Source: Paracoccaceae bacterium
GTDB lineage: Bacteria; Pseudomonadota; Alphaproteobacteria; Rhodobacterales; Rhodobacteraceae
Direction of reading: 5' to 3'
Length of the DNA stretch: 64,000 nt
NCBI GenBank assembly: GCA_017854585.1
Contig: JAFMHK010000009.1
Location: 49,033 to 113,032, forward strand
Both the position numbers and the translations under genes were made by a program. The first letter of the stretch is position 1. The number at the start of each line of letters is the position of its first letter. Below are positions 63,924-64,000 of this stretch, piece after piece. The notes below the pieces were generated by a model, which was given only the letters and a program-made list of their open reading frames with translations, searched no databases and was not told where the DNA came from.

Positions 63924-64000
63924 ATGAGGCACACGGCCCCGTGGCGGCGCTGGCATCTGGACGAGGTCTTTGTGAAGATTAGCGGTGAGCGCCACTCCCT
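63924..64000 (+). mobile_element. IS6-type transposase fragment running off the window
   Basis: The last 77 bases encode WRRWHLDEVFVKISGERHSL in one open frame, which matches the start of the DDE catalytic domain of IS6-family transposases (W-HLDE with the first catalytic Asp, then VFVKI-G). In full-length IS6 transposases about 70 residues precede this point. Here the upstream 55 bases lead straight to the pntB terminator and do not encode that part. So the element is 5'-truncated or rearranged; its 3' end lies beyond the window. Confidence 0.65.

Overview
The window reads as a high-GC chromosomal segment from an alphaproteobacterium, most likely a member of the Rhodobacterales (Roseobacter group). 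The evidence is the set of lineage-typical genes and neighbourhoods: a DUF6497 protein and small lipoproteins beside a propionyl-CoA carboxylase alpha subunit, the AI-2E permease-hdaA-ppk-ppx run, short-form proS with a ZntB-like channel, a Suv3-like helicase with an S4 protein, fdxA and carD, and a DUF3422 protein. Genes are densely packed, with many ATGA, TGATG or GTGA overlaps. I saw no tRNA, rRNA, CRISPR array or complete insertion sequence. The only mobile-element trace is the first ~25 codons of an IS6-type transposase at the right edge.

Layout. 0.05-2.9 kb: four overlapping small genes (cupin, unknown, RidA, DUF6497), then three small secreted or unknown proteins and a hairpin-rich intergenic stretch. 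3.0-8.7 kb: propionate branch (biotin-dependent carboxylase subunit PccA and B12-dependent methylmalonyl-CoA mutase) separated by a DUF4174 protein and a sulfotransferase-like protein. 8.8-14.4 kb: AI-2E permease, HdaA, polyphosphate kinase, exopolyphosphatase. 14.6-19.2 kb: ProS, ZntB, LolCD. 19.2-24.3 kb: a hydrolase and an SCP2 protein facing a TPR protein, the helicase and an S4 protein that seems to start at CTG. 24.5-27.9 kb: ferredoxin, CarD, a glycine-zipper lipoprotein, and divergent cobS/cobT. 27.9-32.4 kb: Kef-type antiporter and Lrp regulator divergent from 4-hydroxyphenylpyruvate dioxygenase across a large palindrome, then a D-lyxose-isomerase-like gene. 32.4-38.8 kb: purD, xseA, a two-subunit periplasmic molybdenum hydroxylase and its divergent TetR regulator.

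39.0-52.4 kb is the most accessory-looking part: a five-gene peptide/opine-type ABC transporter operon, divergent from an ArgE-like deacetylase, a D-amino-acid-oxidase-family flavoenzyme and four tandem M20 amidohydrolases. The four amidohydrolases have the same metal-site spacing and are clearly local duplicates. The arrangement suggests a system that imports a family of N-acylated amino acids or conjugates, hydrolyses the amide bond and oxidises the released amine. The substrate cannot be read from sequence.

52.5-64.0 kb: an Hsp70-like ATPase, MoaA, a lipoprotein, an acyl-CoA synthetase, DUF3422, kynureninase with an SDR, and the transhydrogenase pntAB behind a perfect 14-bp palindrome. Several intergenic regions carry unusually clear symmetrical operators (hpd/lrp, tetR/molybdenum hydroxylase, cobS/cobT, pntA). 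A recurring 'GC hairpin plus AGTTTTC...CAAGATGAA' element occurs three times.
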